Positions 17,785 to 26,004 of a stretch of DNA of 64,000 bases are shown piece after piece. A model generated the notes under the pieces. It searched no databases, was not told where the DNA came from, and worked only from the letters and a program-made list of their open reading frames with translations. Position 1 is the stretch's first letter. Each line of letters opens with the position of its first letter. The stretch is taken from positions 35,337-99,336 of the forward strand of contig CAYGOT010000011.1 of assembly GCA_964351595.1 (NCBI GenBank), written 5' to 3'. This DNA comes from UBA6059 sp964351595 (lineage in GTDB: Bacteria > Bacteroidota > Bacteroidia > Cytophagales > Cyclobacteriaceae). The position numbers were made by a program, and so were the translations under genes.

Positions 17785-18011
17785 AGCGTGCCAGCCATCC
17801 GGCGTGTTTCCCGAACTAACTAGAGAGCACTAAGATAGCGGAACTGCCTAATCACAACAACAGTAGCTACAAAGCAATGTGTTATACAGTTCTAAGACCA
17901 GAAAGAAGGTATGTGGGCGATCATACAGTATAAGAATGGGCTAAGGAGCGAACCGGTAACCTATGAACTTTTAAATAGTCCAACAACTAGCATGTTTGTG
18001 CAGTTTCTAGT

Positions 18012-18410
18012 TCAGAATATCGGATGTTCTTCCCATCCGTCAATTGGTGCATTTGAGCCGTTGGGAACAGGGATATTCAAGTTCATAAAACCATCCCAGG
18101 CATAATCTTTGTTAAAGTTCACGAGAAACCGCTTACCTGGTTTTGCAATTAGTTCGTATCCGAAATAGTCGACGTTACCATAGTACTCTGTTCCGTTAAC
18201 AGAGTATTTGAAAGAAACCTGTTTCCCCCCTTTTACAGGTTTCCAGATTTTATTGATTGTTCCAATTGTATAGTTCTGAGGTTGGTTCCTCATTAATTCT
18301 GTATAAGTCATTCCTAAAAGGCTTATTAGAATTATAGCGCAAACCAATCCTATGATCTTATTTTTCTCCTTTCTGGGGAGATCTTTCCATCTAGTTCGCA
18401 CACTTGTCAT
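18012..18410 (-). CDS. hypothetical single-pass membrane protein
   Basis: About 132 residues starting MTSVRTRWKDLPRKEKN. One transmembrane helix (about 20-42, GLVCAIILISLLGMTYTEL) and a small C-terminal extracytoplasmic beta-rich domain (VSFKYSVNGTEYYGNVDY...RFLVNFNKDYAWDGFMNL). The longer open frame to 18479 runs into the upstream SDR gene, so I take the ATG at 18410. I do not recognise a family; DUF3592-like small domains look similar in outline but I cannot support the assignment. It follows the SDR gene by 17 bases and may be co-transcribed. Confidence 0.55.
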   Translation of the reverse strand: MTSVRTRWKDLPRKEKNKIIGLVCAIILISLLGMTYTELMRNQPQNYTIGTINKIWKPVKGGKQVSFKYSVNGTEYYGNVDYFGYELIAKPGKRFLVNFNKDYAWDGFMNLNIPVPNGSNAPIDGWEEHPIF

Positions 18411-18427
18411 ACGGATATATAAAGCAA

Positions 18428-19090
18428 CTAGTAGATAACCTCCACCTGATCCTTCCCTTTTTGCGAATGCAGCTTCCAAAACTCCTGCGCAATAGCCGTG
18501 GGGTTGTACTTCTTATCATCGGGGCTGACAAGACCTCTGATGGTCACAGTCCCTACCTTGATATCTGTAAAGCGTAGCTCATGTGAGAGCTGATGAGCAT
18601 AGCTCCGTAGCGCCGCTTTACCTATAGATAAAGAACCATATTCCGGATAGGGCTGCAGCGCCAGGCCGCCACCCGTGAAGAGCAATGTGCCTTTATCTTT
18701 CACCTTCATAGGAGTGAAGATCGCTTCGACGCTTGTCATAGCTCCCCCTAGATTGATCTTAAGGTCGTCGGCTACACTTTTTGGAGATTCCTCAATGATA
18801 TTGAGTTTTTTCAACCTTGCCGCATTGTATAGCAGGACGCTTACCTCTCCGATTTGGTCTTCTATTTTCTCAAATGCCAATTTTAAAGACTTCTCTTTGG
18901 CCGCATCAGCGACAAAAATATGGGCGCGATACCCTGCGTCAAAAAGCTCGCTCTGGAGCACTTTAAGTTTCTCCTCGTTTCTTGCAATCAGTGCAATGGC
19001 ATAACCTTCTTTGCCAAATAATCGAGCGACTGCCTGGGCTATACCCGGACCTGCTCCTACTATCGCAATCAGTTTGTCTGTTCTATCCAT
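18428..19090 (-). CDS. SDR-fold protein lacking the canonical catalytic tyrosine
   Basis: A 220-residue Rossmann protein with the NAD(P) loop GAGPGIA (residues 12-18) and the usual beta-alpha pattern through YNAA (88-91). At the active site the Lys is K158 (SIGKAA), but the position four before it is Leu154 where the Tyr should be; the nearest Tyr is Y151, and the usual Ser is Thr139 (FTGGG). A group of SDR-like proteins with an LxxGK motif exists; they may bind cofactor but use another mechanism or none. It starts 8 bases after the upstream lipoprotein gene ends, so the two are probably an operon. Confidence 0.8.
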   Translation of the reverse strand: MDRTDKLIAIVGAGPGIAQAVARLFGKEGYAIALIARNEEKLKVLQSELFDAGYRAHIFVADAAKEKSLKLAFEKIEDQIGEVSVLLYNAARLKKLNIIEESPKSVADDLKINLGGAMTSVEAIFTPMKVKDKGTLLFTGGGLALQPYPEYGSLSIGKAALRSYAHQLSHELRFTDIKVGTVTIRGLVSPDDKKYNPTAIAQEFWKLHSQKGKDQVEVIY

Positions 19091-19098
19091 ATATTATT

Positions 19099-19569
19099 CT
19101 AAAATGCACAGCCCGTCGGCTGTGGAGATTCTTTTTCTACATTAGCTCCAAACCCTTCGGGCATTTCCTTCGCTTCAAATCCACCAAGAGGAGTTCCATA
19201 GAAGGTAACTCCTCCGTATCCGGAATTATTCATATGCGCCCGTATCCATACATTGTCTGATTCATCTATCCTGACCGCCCCCCCTTGTCTGGTAAAGGGT
19301 TGCTCATTGACATGACTATGGGCAAGTATTCGTCGATAGACCAGCCCTCCATCCTCATCAAGCACTTCCCACCAGTCCGCATACTGATCACATCCTGTAT
19401 CGGGGCTACTGATCGTGACTCGGAAGGTGTAATTTCCGGTAGGGCCAGAGACGCTCACGGATGTGATATCAGCAGCTACCGACCCTTGGGCAGATTGCGT
19501 TGGTGTACCACTATCGCAACCCATTACTCCAATGAAAAAAGCGAAGATCAATGAAATCATGATGTACAT
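19099..19569 (-). CDS. small lipoprotein of unknown function
   Basis: A 156-residue protein. The N-terminus is a lipoprotein signal (MYIMISLIFAFFIGVMGC, lipobox GVMGC, Cys18). The mature part looks like one beta-sandwich: VSVSGPTGNYTFRVTISSPDTGC, then WWEVLDEDGGLVYRRIL, a HSHVNEQPFTR segment and VWIRAHMNNSGYGG. Two further Cys (in DTGCDQ and at PTGCAF near the end) could form a disulfide. No named family comes to mind. A second Met at residue 4 could be the start instead. It precedes the SDR-like gene in the same direction. Confidence 0.65.
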   Translation of the reverse strand: MYIMISLIFAFFIGVMGCDSGTPTQSAQGSVAADITSVSVSGPTGNYTFRVTISSPDTGCDQYADWWEVLDEDGGLVYRRILAHSHVNEQPFTRQGGAVRIDESDNVWIRAHMNNSGYGGVTFYGTPLGGFEAKEMPEGFGANVEKESPQPTGCAF

Positions 19570-19710
19570 GGTTTCATCAAAGATAATTTGAAATTACCTC
19601 GCTACCTAGCCCGCCTTATTTGCGGTGGGACCGGGCCAAGAAGCATAATGAAATTCAGTAAGAAGATGCCACACCTGTACTAACCCATATGAATTCGGCG
19701 GAGATGCTGG

Positions 19711-20421
19711 TCATATTGTGTTGAGGTTGTCAAGCTGGCTCATGACCTGATTTTTGTAGTGCCGACCTATCGGAATGCTTTGATCGCCGATCTCAATATC
19801 AGTGCTCGAATAAGCTTTGATGTGATTGATCCCAACAATAAAAGAGCGATGAACGCGCATGAAACTCTCCTCGGGAAGCTTCTTTTCCAAATAGCTTATC
19901 TGTAGATAAGTGGTGAAAACGTGTTGGTCTGTAATGATCTTGACATAGTCCTTGATGCTCTCGATATATTGGATATCCTTCACCACGATCCTGCGCATCT
20001 TCTTGTCTTCCCTCACAAAAATGTAGGGATCCTCTTCCGAAGCAGAAACAGCAGGTCGGATCAGGTCCGGCTGATCTGTGACTTTGTTGATGGCCTTGAG
20101 AAATCGGTCAAAAGAGATGGGCTTAAGAAGATAGTCTGCGACATCTAGCTCGTAACCCTCCATGGCAAATTCCCGATAGGCGGTGGTGATGATAACCTTA
20201 GGAGGGTTCTTCAGCGTTTTTAAAAACTCCAAACCCGTCATCTGAGGCATCTGAATATCAACAAAAAGGAGGTCAACCTGCTCTTTAGCCAAGGTATTGA
20301 ATCCATCAATCGCGTTGGAGCATGTGCCGACTAGCTCCAGCTGATCCAGACGCTCAACAAACGACTTGATAACATTGATGGCCAAGGGCTCATCGTCTAC
20401 GATTAAGCATCTAGTTTTCAT
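19711..20421 (-). CDS. LytTR-family response regulator
   Basis: A 236-residue regulator with an N-terminal receiver domain (acidic pair D9-D10, phosphoacceptor D55 in FVDIQMPQMTG, TTAYREFA, and K105-type Lys in YLLKPI). The C-terminal LytTR DNA-binding domain contains the marks YIFVREDKK, IQYIESIKDYVKI, and FMRVHRSFIVGINHI. I take the ATG at 20421, giving MKTRCLIVDDEP; a Met five residues earlier (20436) also exists. The start overlaps the kinase stop by 11 bases, so the two are translated together. Targets may include the permease gene transcribed in the opposite direction from 21680. Confidence 0.9.
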   Translation of the reverse strand: MKTRCLIVDDEPLAINVIKSFVERLDQLELVGTCSNAIDGFNTLAKEQVDLLFVDIQMPQMTGLEFLKTLKNPPKVIITTAYREFAMEGYELDVADYLLKPISFDRFLKAINKVTDQPDLIRPAVSASEEDPYIFVREDKKMRRIVVKDIQYIESIKDYVKIITDQHVFTTYLQISYLEKKLPEESFMRVHRSFIVGINHIKAYSSTDIEIGDQSIPIGRHYKNQVMSQLDNLNTI

Positions 20422-21460
20422 CGAGTGTGACTTCAAGTTTGATCAAAAAAGCCTCCTTTTGGTCTAATACTTCCAGCTTGTGACGCTCCGGATACTCCAA
20501 CTTAAGGCGTTTGCGCACATTAGTAAGGCCAATTCCATTTTTGTGATCCCCTTCTTTCCCTTCCAAATCGGCTTTGCTATTGTCAACCTTGAGTACCATC
20601 CTATTGCTGGTAAGCTTAAGGTCAATAGCTATCCAGGATTGGTCGATACTCTCTGATACACCATGCTTGAAGCAGTTCTCGACAAACGGAATAAGCAGGA
20701 GCGGTGCAATCTTCACATCCGCGGGAATATCATCTATACGTAGCTGTATGTCCAACCGATCACCATATCTCAGCTGCTCAAGCTCAATGTAGCTTTTCAT
20801 CATTTCGATCTCTTTGACTAAGGGCTGTCTGGGTTGATTGCACTCATACAGCATGTAGTGAAGAAGGTCCGAAAGGCGAAGCAAAGCATCGGGCGTGCGG
20901 CTGGACTTATCTAATGCGAGGCTATAAATGTTATTGATCGTGTTGAAAAGAAAATGGGGGTGGACTTGTGCTTTCAGCATGCTTAACTCCGCTTCGAGCT
21001 TTTCCTTCTTGAGCTTTTGCGTTTGCCAATAGTTGAGATACCACTCCTTGATGAAGTAGGCCATCGCGCCAAGGCCGACTACAGGATAGATGAAGATCAG
21101 GTTGCGGAAAGTGTACTTTAGGCTCCACAGGTCCATGTTGTCATCGTAGAGCATGGTGATATTGTAGACCACAAAAATGTCAGACAGCCGTCGGAGCACC
21201 GCGACAATTACGATAGTGACGAGCATAGCCAACACGAAAAGCGCATACCTCTTACGAAGAAGGAACTTCGGGATCAGCACATAGATCAGCGTGTACAGCG
21301 CCAGCATCTTCAATGGAAGATGGATCAACTCGGACAGAGCTACCTCCCATAAGTTGGTCCGGAAGAACTCAACCAGGAATACCTTCAGAATGTAGTAGCC
21401 TACCCAGAAGACGACATGCCAAAACCAATCGCGCTTGTATAAAGGCTGGTCATTATCCAT
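20411..21460 (-). CDS. LytS/YehU-type sensor histidine kinase
   Basis: A 349-residue kinase with four predicted membrane helices in the first ~150 residues, then a His_kinase domain: QVHPHFLFNTINNIYS carries the phosphoacceptor His, followed by an ATPase domain with VENCFKHG (N box) and NGIGLTNVRKRL (G box). There is no separate extracytoplasmic sensor domain, so signal sensing is probably within the membrane part. It forms a two-component pair with the overlapping LytTR gene. Confidence 0.9.
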   Translation of the reverse strand: MDNDQPLYKRDWFWHVVFWVGYYILKVFLVEFFRTNLWEVALSELIHLPLKMLALYTLIYVLIPKFLLRKRYALFVLAMLVTIVIVAVLRRLSDIFVVYNITMLYDDNMDLWSLKYTFRNLIFIYPVVGLGAMAYFIKEWYLNYWQTQKLKKEKLEAELSMLKAQVHPHFLFNTINNIYSLALDKSSRTPDALLRLSDLLHYMLYECNQPRQPLVKEIEMMKSYIELEQLRYGDRLDIQLRIDDIPADVKIAPLLLIPFVENCFKHGVSESIDQSWIAIDLKLTSNRMVLKVDNSKADLEGKEGDHKNGIGLTNVRKRLKLEYPERHKLEVLDQKEAFLIKLEVTLDEN

Positions 21461-21679
21461 GATGCAAATATCACGTAATCAAGGGGTAATCAGAACCCGG
21501 GAGCTCATATTGAGTAAATAGCCTGCCATCAGCGCTTATTGCACGACAGGCTGCTTATTTTACCCTTCAGATGACGTATGACCGTCCCTTTTATTCCCTG
21601 GTAAGTCACAATCATCCATCTGGCTAAAGCACTTTATTAAGACCTGATGGCTATCGTTATTTGAGCAAACGTCACTCTT

Positions 21680-24145
21680 ATGATATTGATCAAGCTCGCT
21701 TTCCGAAGGCTCCTCAAGGACAAAAAATATACGCTCATCAACCTGCTGGGACTGTCTGTCGGTCTATGCGCTTTTATGACCCTGGATATCCATACTCATT
21801 TTGAACAAAGCTATGATCGGTTTTATAAAGATGTGGAACGAATCTATCGGATCAATACCCACTGGATACAGGAGGGTCGCTCACAGGAAGAGCGCGCTGG
21901 AGCCGTTCCTCCTTTGGCATGGCGGCTTCCTCAGTCCTTACCAGAAATCGAGGAGATCACCAGACTTCACAATACAGAACCAAAGCGACAGATAGTCTCC
22001 TACAGCCCCGCCGGAGGAAATAGGATCATCGACGAGGAGAACCATGTCTACTATGCTGATTCCAATTTCTTCAAGGTGTTTGATATCCCCTTTGTAGCGG
22101 GAAATCCGGATAATGCGCTGGCCCAACCATACACGGCTATCATATCTGAACGCGGCAGAGCTCAATACTTTGGAAATGAGAACCCTATCGGAAAAGAAAT
22201 ACTGGTCAACGGGGAGCGACCCATCACTTATACGATCATGGGCGTCTTTGAAAACATCCCAGGAAACAGTCACTTACCTGATACTGATCTGCTCCTCTCC
22301 CTGAGCACCAAACTTGTCGAACATCCCGAGTGGAATATTCCCAATCACTGGTTTTGGCAGAGGTTCTTCACCTATGTCAAGCTAAAAGAAGGGATCGATA
22401 TTGACGACTTCACCGAGAAGTTCGAGCTGACCATGGCGGATATCAACCAGGAAATCTACGCTCCAAGATCACATGAAATGAAAGCGCAGTTGGTGCCCGT
22501 ATTAGACATCTATGCCACCTCAAAAGTGAAAGACGAGTTTAAGCCTGGCGGCAATGGGGATATAACACAAATGCTGTACTGGCTGGGTTGGCTCATCGTC
22601 GCTGTAGCACTTACAAATTACATCAATATGACCACTGCCAAATCAGTCGAAAGAGCCAGGGAAATAGGGATAAGAAAAGTGCTTGGCTCCCATAAAAGGC
22701 AATTGATCTTTCAGTTACTCACTGAGTCATTTGTCATGGGACTGGCCGTTATTGGTGTCAGTCTTCTACTTCTTCAGGTCGCCCTGCCTTACTTCAATAG
22801 CTTGACAGATCAGCAACTGACCATGCGATCATTAACGACAATCCAGTGGTCAATTTCTCTTTTGACCTTCCTGGCCATCACCACCCTTTCCAACTTATAC
22901 CCGGCAATGGTCATGACCGGATTTAAGCCATCATCTATTCTTCGCGGTAGCTATAGCACATCAAACAAAGGAGTAGTCGTAAGAAAATCACTTGTGGTGG
23001 CCCAATACACGATATCTATCGTCATCGTCTTGATGACCTTTGCGGCTTACCAGCAAATGGACAGCCTGCTGCATAGAGAGCTTGGCTTCAAATCTGAGCA
23101 ACAGCTGGTCATCAAAGGTCCGAGAACTAAAACCCAGCGCTATAGTAGCCAATATGATTACTTCAAAAATCAAGTCATCGCACAAGCGGGTGTAAGTTCT
23201 TTTTCAGCGAGCACATTCATCCCCGGCTATGAAACTGTCGGTTTTAGAAGTCTCAAGTCTCGCCATATGGATCAATCTGCCATCACAAGATTTCATAGAG
23301 TCGACTATGACATCATCAATACCATGGGTTTCGAACTATTGGCCGGTCGGGATTTTGATCCGGCCAGGCCTGCTGATCGATCTGGAGTAATTATCTCCTC
23401 ATCATCCCTATCTGTTTTTGGATTCGAATCGCCAGAAGACGCTATTGGCGAGCGGCTCGCCTGGTCAAACAATGTGGACGAAGACATTGATAGCCCCATC
23501 ATTGCCGTCATCGACGATTATCAGCAAAATATTAAAAGCAATGAAAAGGTGCCTAAGGTCTTTGCCTTCTTGAGAGGCTATGAATCACCCTGGAGTGATG
23601 AATACTACATTCTTAATTTGAATGAGGTGAATAATACGGAGCAGGTATCAGCTACACTTGATTTTATTTCAGCCCTATGGCAAGAACAATTCCCGGATGA
23701 CCCGTACTATTATTTCTTTCTTGATGATCATTTCAATCGTGTAATCGCAAGCGAAATAACCACTACCAAGCTGATGGCTACTTTTGGCGCGATTGCCCTG
23801 TTCATTGCTAACCTGGGACTTTTGGGGATCATCATATTCACCATCAATCAGCGCATGCGAGAAATTAGCATCCGCAAAGTACTAGGCGCTCCCATCCTTG
23901 TCATCGCTCGTCTGATCAACCAGGAATCACTACTATTGGTGGCAATAGCGAGTGTCATTGCCATCCCATGTGGTGTCATTATAATAGCTCAATGGATGAA
24001 TGATTATGAGGTACAGGCTGAACTTCCCGCTTGGGCATTCTTCGTCCCTACGCTCATTATCATCCTGCTGGGAGCCATGGTCTCCGCTCATCAGACCATC
24101 AGGGCAGCAATGGTCAACCCGATCAGGTTTCTTAGAAATGAATAG
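21680..24145 (+). CDS. MacB/FtsX-type ABC transporter permease
   Basis: An 821-residue protein with the same plan as the gene at 347: N-terminal helix (about 18-38), a MacB-like periplasmic domain, a triple-helix FtsX block near 295-415, a further helix near 440 and a second periplasmic domain, then the C-terminal FtsX block ending NPIRFLRNE. The cytoplasmic EREIGIRKVLGS and REISIRKVLGAP motifs are the coupling helices that contact an ATPase, which is not encoded nearby. It is transcribed away from the kinase gene across a 219-base gap; the LytTR pair may regulate it, as is frequent for this combination, but no operator could be shown. Confidence 0.87.
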   Translation: MILIKLAFRRLLKDKKYTLINLLGLSVGLCAFMTLDIHTHFEQSYDRFYKDVERIYRINTHWIQEGRSQEERAGAVPPLAWRLPQSLPEIEEITRLHNTEPKRQIVSYSPAGGNRIIDEENHVYYADSNFFKVFDIPFVAGNPDNALAQPYTAIISERGRAQYFGNENPIGKEILVNGERPITYTIMGVFENIPGNSHLPDTDLLLSLSTKLVEHPEWNIPNHWFWQRFFTYVKLKEGIDIDDFTEKFELTMADINQEIYAPRSHEMKAQLVPVLDIYATSKVKDEFKPGGNGDITQMLYWLGWLIVAVALTNYINMTTAKSVERAREIGIRKVLGSHKRQLIFQLLTESFVMGLAVIGVSLLLLQVALPYFNSLTDQQLTMRSLTTIQWSISLLTFLAITTLSNLYPAMVMTGFKPSSILRGSYSTSNKGVVVRKSLVVAQYTISIVIVLMTFAAYQQMDSLLHRELGFKSEQQLVIKGPRTKTQRYSSQYDYFKNQVIAQAGVSSFSASTFIPGYETVGFRSLKSRHMDQSAITRFHRVDYDIINTMGFELLAGRDFDPARPADRSGVIISSSSLSVFGFESPEDAIGERLAWSNNVDEDIDSPIIAVIDDYQQNIKSNEKVPKVFAFLRGYESPWSDEYYILNLNEVNNTEQVSATLDFISALWQEQFPDDPYYYFFLDDHFNRVIASEITTTKLMATFGAIALFIANLGLLGIIIFTINQRMREISIRKVLGAPILVIARLINQESLLLVAIASVIAIPCGVIIIAQWMNDYEVQAELPAWAFFVPTLIIILLGAMVSAHQTIRAAMVNPIRFLRNE

Positions 24146-24148
24146 GAG

Positions 24149-24694
24149 CTAGATAAAGTATCTGTTCTCGTACTGATTGAGCTCGACATCATAGTCCTGA
24201 CTGACCTTCTCAAAGATATCCTGAGCCAGCTCCTCTCCCTTGTAGACATGTAAGTCGATCTTTCCAAACACAGGGAAAAGTTTGTCATGTGAATACAGGA
24301 TGCTGTTGTCACGAGAGCGGTGCTGATACCCGCATAAGTACAAATCGTGATCAAGCAACTTGATGCGATATCCGCATAGATGATCGGCGCTCTTGATGAC
24401 GTCAAACAGATCTTTGACAGGGTAATTCTTAATGTTCTGGTAATTGAGCTTCACCCTCTCTATCTCCTCACCTTGATAAGGCTGATCAACAAAGATCAAA
24501 TCAAAGTTCTTGATATAGGCGCTTAGGATGAGCCCCTCATCGATAATGATCATGGGGTTTTGCCGCTCTCCCTTCAACTGTATCGGAATCCCTCTTTTCT
24601 CGAAAAATTCAATGATTCGGCCATTTCGCTTCTCGGTAAACTCTCGTTCATCGATCTTTCGTCCGTCATTGAATTCAATTATTTTATCACTCAT
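24149..24694 (-). CDS. hypothetical cytoplasmic protein
   Basis: A 181-residue soluble protein without signal peptide or membrane segment, rich in charged and aromatic residues. Visible parts: FNDGRKIDEREFTEKRNGRI, then a beta-rich middle (PMIIIDEGLILSAYIKNFDLIFVDQP), DLFDVIKSADHLCGYRIKLLD, LYLCGYQHRSRDN and IDLHVYKGEELAQDIFEKV. I do not recognise a family. It ends 3 bases from the stop of the convergent permease gene and follows the decarboxylase operon in the same direction, with a possible terminator between. Confidence 0.6.
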   Translation of the reverse strand: MSDKIIEFNDGRKIDEREFTEKRNGRIIEFFEKRGIPIQLKGERQNPMIIIDEGLILSAYIKNFDLIFVDQPYQGEEIERVKLNYQNIKNYPVKDLFDVIKSADHLCGYRIKLLDHDLYLCGYQHRSRDNSILYSHDKLFPVFGKIDLHVYKGEELAQDIFEKVSQDYDVELNQYENRYFI

Positions 24695-24712
24695 TTAGCT
24701 GGGTTTAGTCGG

Positions 24713-24751
24713 AAAAAAATGCTCCTATAACAGGTATCTCACGTCTGTTAT
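24713..24751 (-). terminator. possible terminator of the oad operon
   Basis: On the minus strand ATAACAG and CTGTTAT (forward 24745-24751 and 24727-24733) form a 7-bp stem with an 11-base loop. A run of seven T follows (forward A-run 24713-24719), but seven bases after the stem, so efficiency is doubtful. Confidence 0.4.
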
Positions 24752-24798
24752 CTAAATGTTAAATCGTTTGCTAAGCGGAAGATAAGTATTTTGAGCGG

Positions 24799-25989
24799 CT
24801 ACCCCAAGAAAGAGATCAAAACACCCGCTGCGACAGCAGAGCCGATCACTCCGGAGATATTACTGGCCATGGCATATTGCAATAAATGATTACTAGGATC
24901 ATATTTTAGTGCAATATCGTTGGCTACCCGGGAAGCCATCGGCACAGCGCTGAGTCCGGTCGCACCGATCAAAGGATTGATTTTTTTCTTAGCAAATAGG
25001 TTGTAAACTTTTACGGCGAAGATGCCTCCGGCAATGGATATCGCAAAAGCCACAAACCCTCCGACGATAATCAATATTGTTTCCATATTAAGAAAGGCAT
25101 ATGCCGTCATAGTGCCTCCTACAGCAAGGCCAAGGAAGATGGTAGCTGTATTTAGAATTGTATCAGAAGCTGCCTTTGAAAGTCGGCCTGTACTGACACC
25201 TATTTCCTTTACCAGATTGCCAAACATGAGTAACCCTATAAGAGGAACGGATGATGGCACAAGCAAGGCGACTATGCTCCCAACAGCTATTGGGAAGATA
25301 ATCTTCAACGTCTGCAAATTCTTAATGGGCTGCTTATCGGGATAGAGCCTGTCCATTTGCTTCATGTTTATCTTTAGCTCTGCTTCGGTCATGGTAAATC
25401 GCACAACCAACGGAATGATCACAGGCACTAAAGCCATGTAAGAGTAGGCAGCTATCGCAATCGGGCCAAGCAAATGCGGGGCAAGCTTGATGGTCGTATA
25501 TATTGCGGTAGGGCCATCTGCACCACCGATGATCCCCAGTGCAGCAGCCTCTTTCATCGTAAAGCCAATGGCTACCGCTGAAATGAGCACTGAGAAAATT
25601 CCAATCTGCGCAGCGGCTCCAAAAAAGGCCAGTCGCAGGTTTCGTAGCATAGGACCAAAATCTGTTAAGGCTCCTACGCCCATGAATATAATTGGTGGTA
25701 GAAAACCTGTCTTGATCAGCGCATAGTAGATGAAATTCATAATGCCATGATCTCGTGCTATTTCAAGCAGCTCCATGTCATCTGAGAGCTTTACCACTCC
25801 CATCTGCCCACCTGGAAAGTTGGCCAGGAGAATACCAAAGGCGATAGGCACCAGTAGCAAGGGCTCATACTGCTTCTTGATACCCAGATAGAGTAAAAAA
25901 CCAGCAATCAATAGCATGAGGAGCGTACTAGGTTGAGCTATCAACTCCCCTATGGCTGTCATGTCGTACAGCTTCTTAAGTAATTCCAT
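24799..25989 (-). CDS. oadB: sodium-pumping decarboxylase subunit beta
   Basis: A 396-residue polytopic membrane protein with the OadB signature LGIIGGADGPTAIYTT; D158 corresponds to the conserved membrane Asp needed for Na+ transport. A second family mark is the run ...IGATGLSAVPMASRV near residue 340. OadB couples decarboxylation of the carboxybiotin made by the alpha subunit to Na+ export and consumes a periplasmic proton. It is the last gene of oadG-oadA-oadB, 15 bases after oadA. Pumps for oxaloacetate, methylmalonyl-CoA and glutaconyl-CoA share this subunit; the alpha subunit points to oxaloacetate. Confidence 0.93.
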   Translation of the reverse strand: MELLKKLYDMTAIGELIAQPSTLLMLLIAGFLLYLGIKKQYEPLLLVPIAFGILLANFPGGQMGVVKLSDDMELLEIARDHGIMNFIYYALIKTGFLPPIIFMGVGALTDFGPMLRNLRLAFFGAAAQIGIFSVLISAVAIGFTMKEAAALGIIGGADGPTAIYTTIKLAPHLLGPIAIAAYSYMALVPVIIPLVVRFTMTEAELKINMKQMDRLYPDKQPIKNLQTLKIIFPIAVGSIVALLVPSSVPLIGLLMFGNLVKEIGVSTGRLSKAASDTILNTATIFLGLAVGGTMTAYAFLNMETILIIVGGFVAFAISIAGGIFAVKVYNLFAKKKINPLIGATGLSAVPMASRVANDIALKYDPSNHLLQYAMASNISGVIGSAVAAGVLISFLG

Positions 25990-26004
25990 CCTATGGGCTA
26001 AACC

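Noticed and set aside
17911..18105. Short plus-strand frame in the gap after the SDR gene.
   Set aside because: Overlaps the end of a better supported minus-strand membrane protein and shows no family character.
21520..21552. Hairpin AGCCTG/CAGGCT in the kinase-permease gap, with a CTTATTGCAC stretch also found in the MITE ends.
   Set aside because: A 6-bp stem with a 21-base loop is weak, and a 10-base match to the MITE end is within chance; no second repeat end was found nearby.
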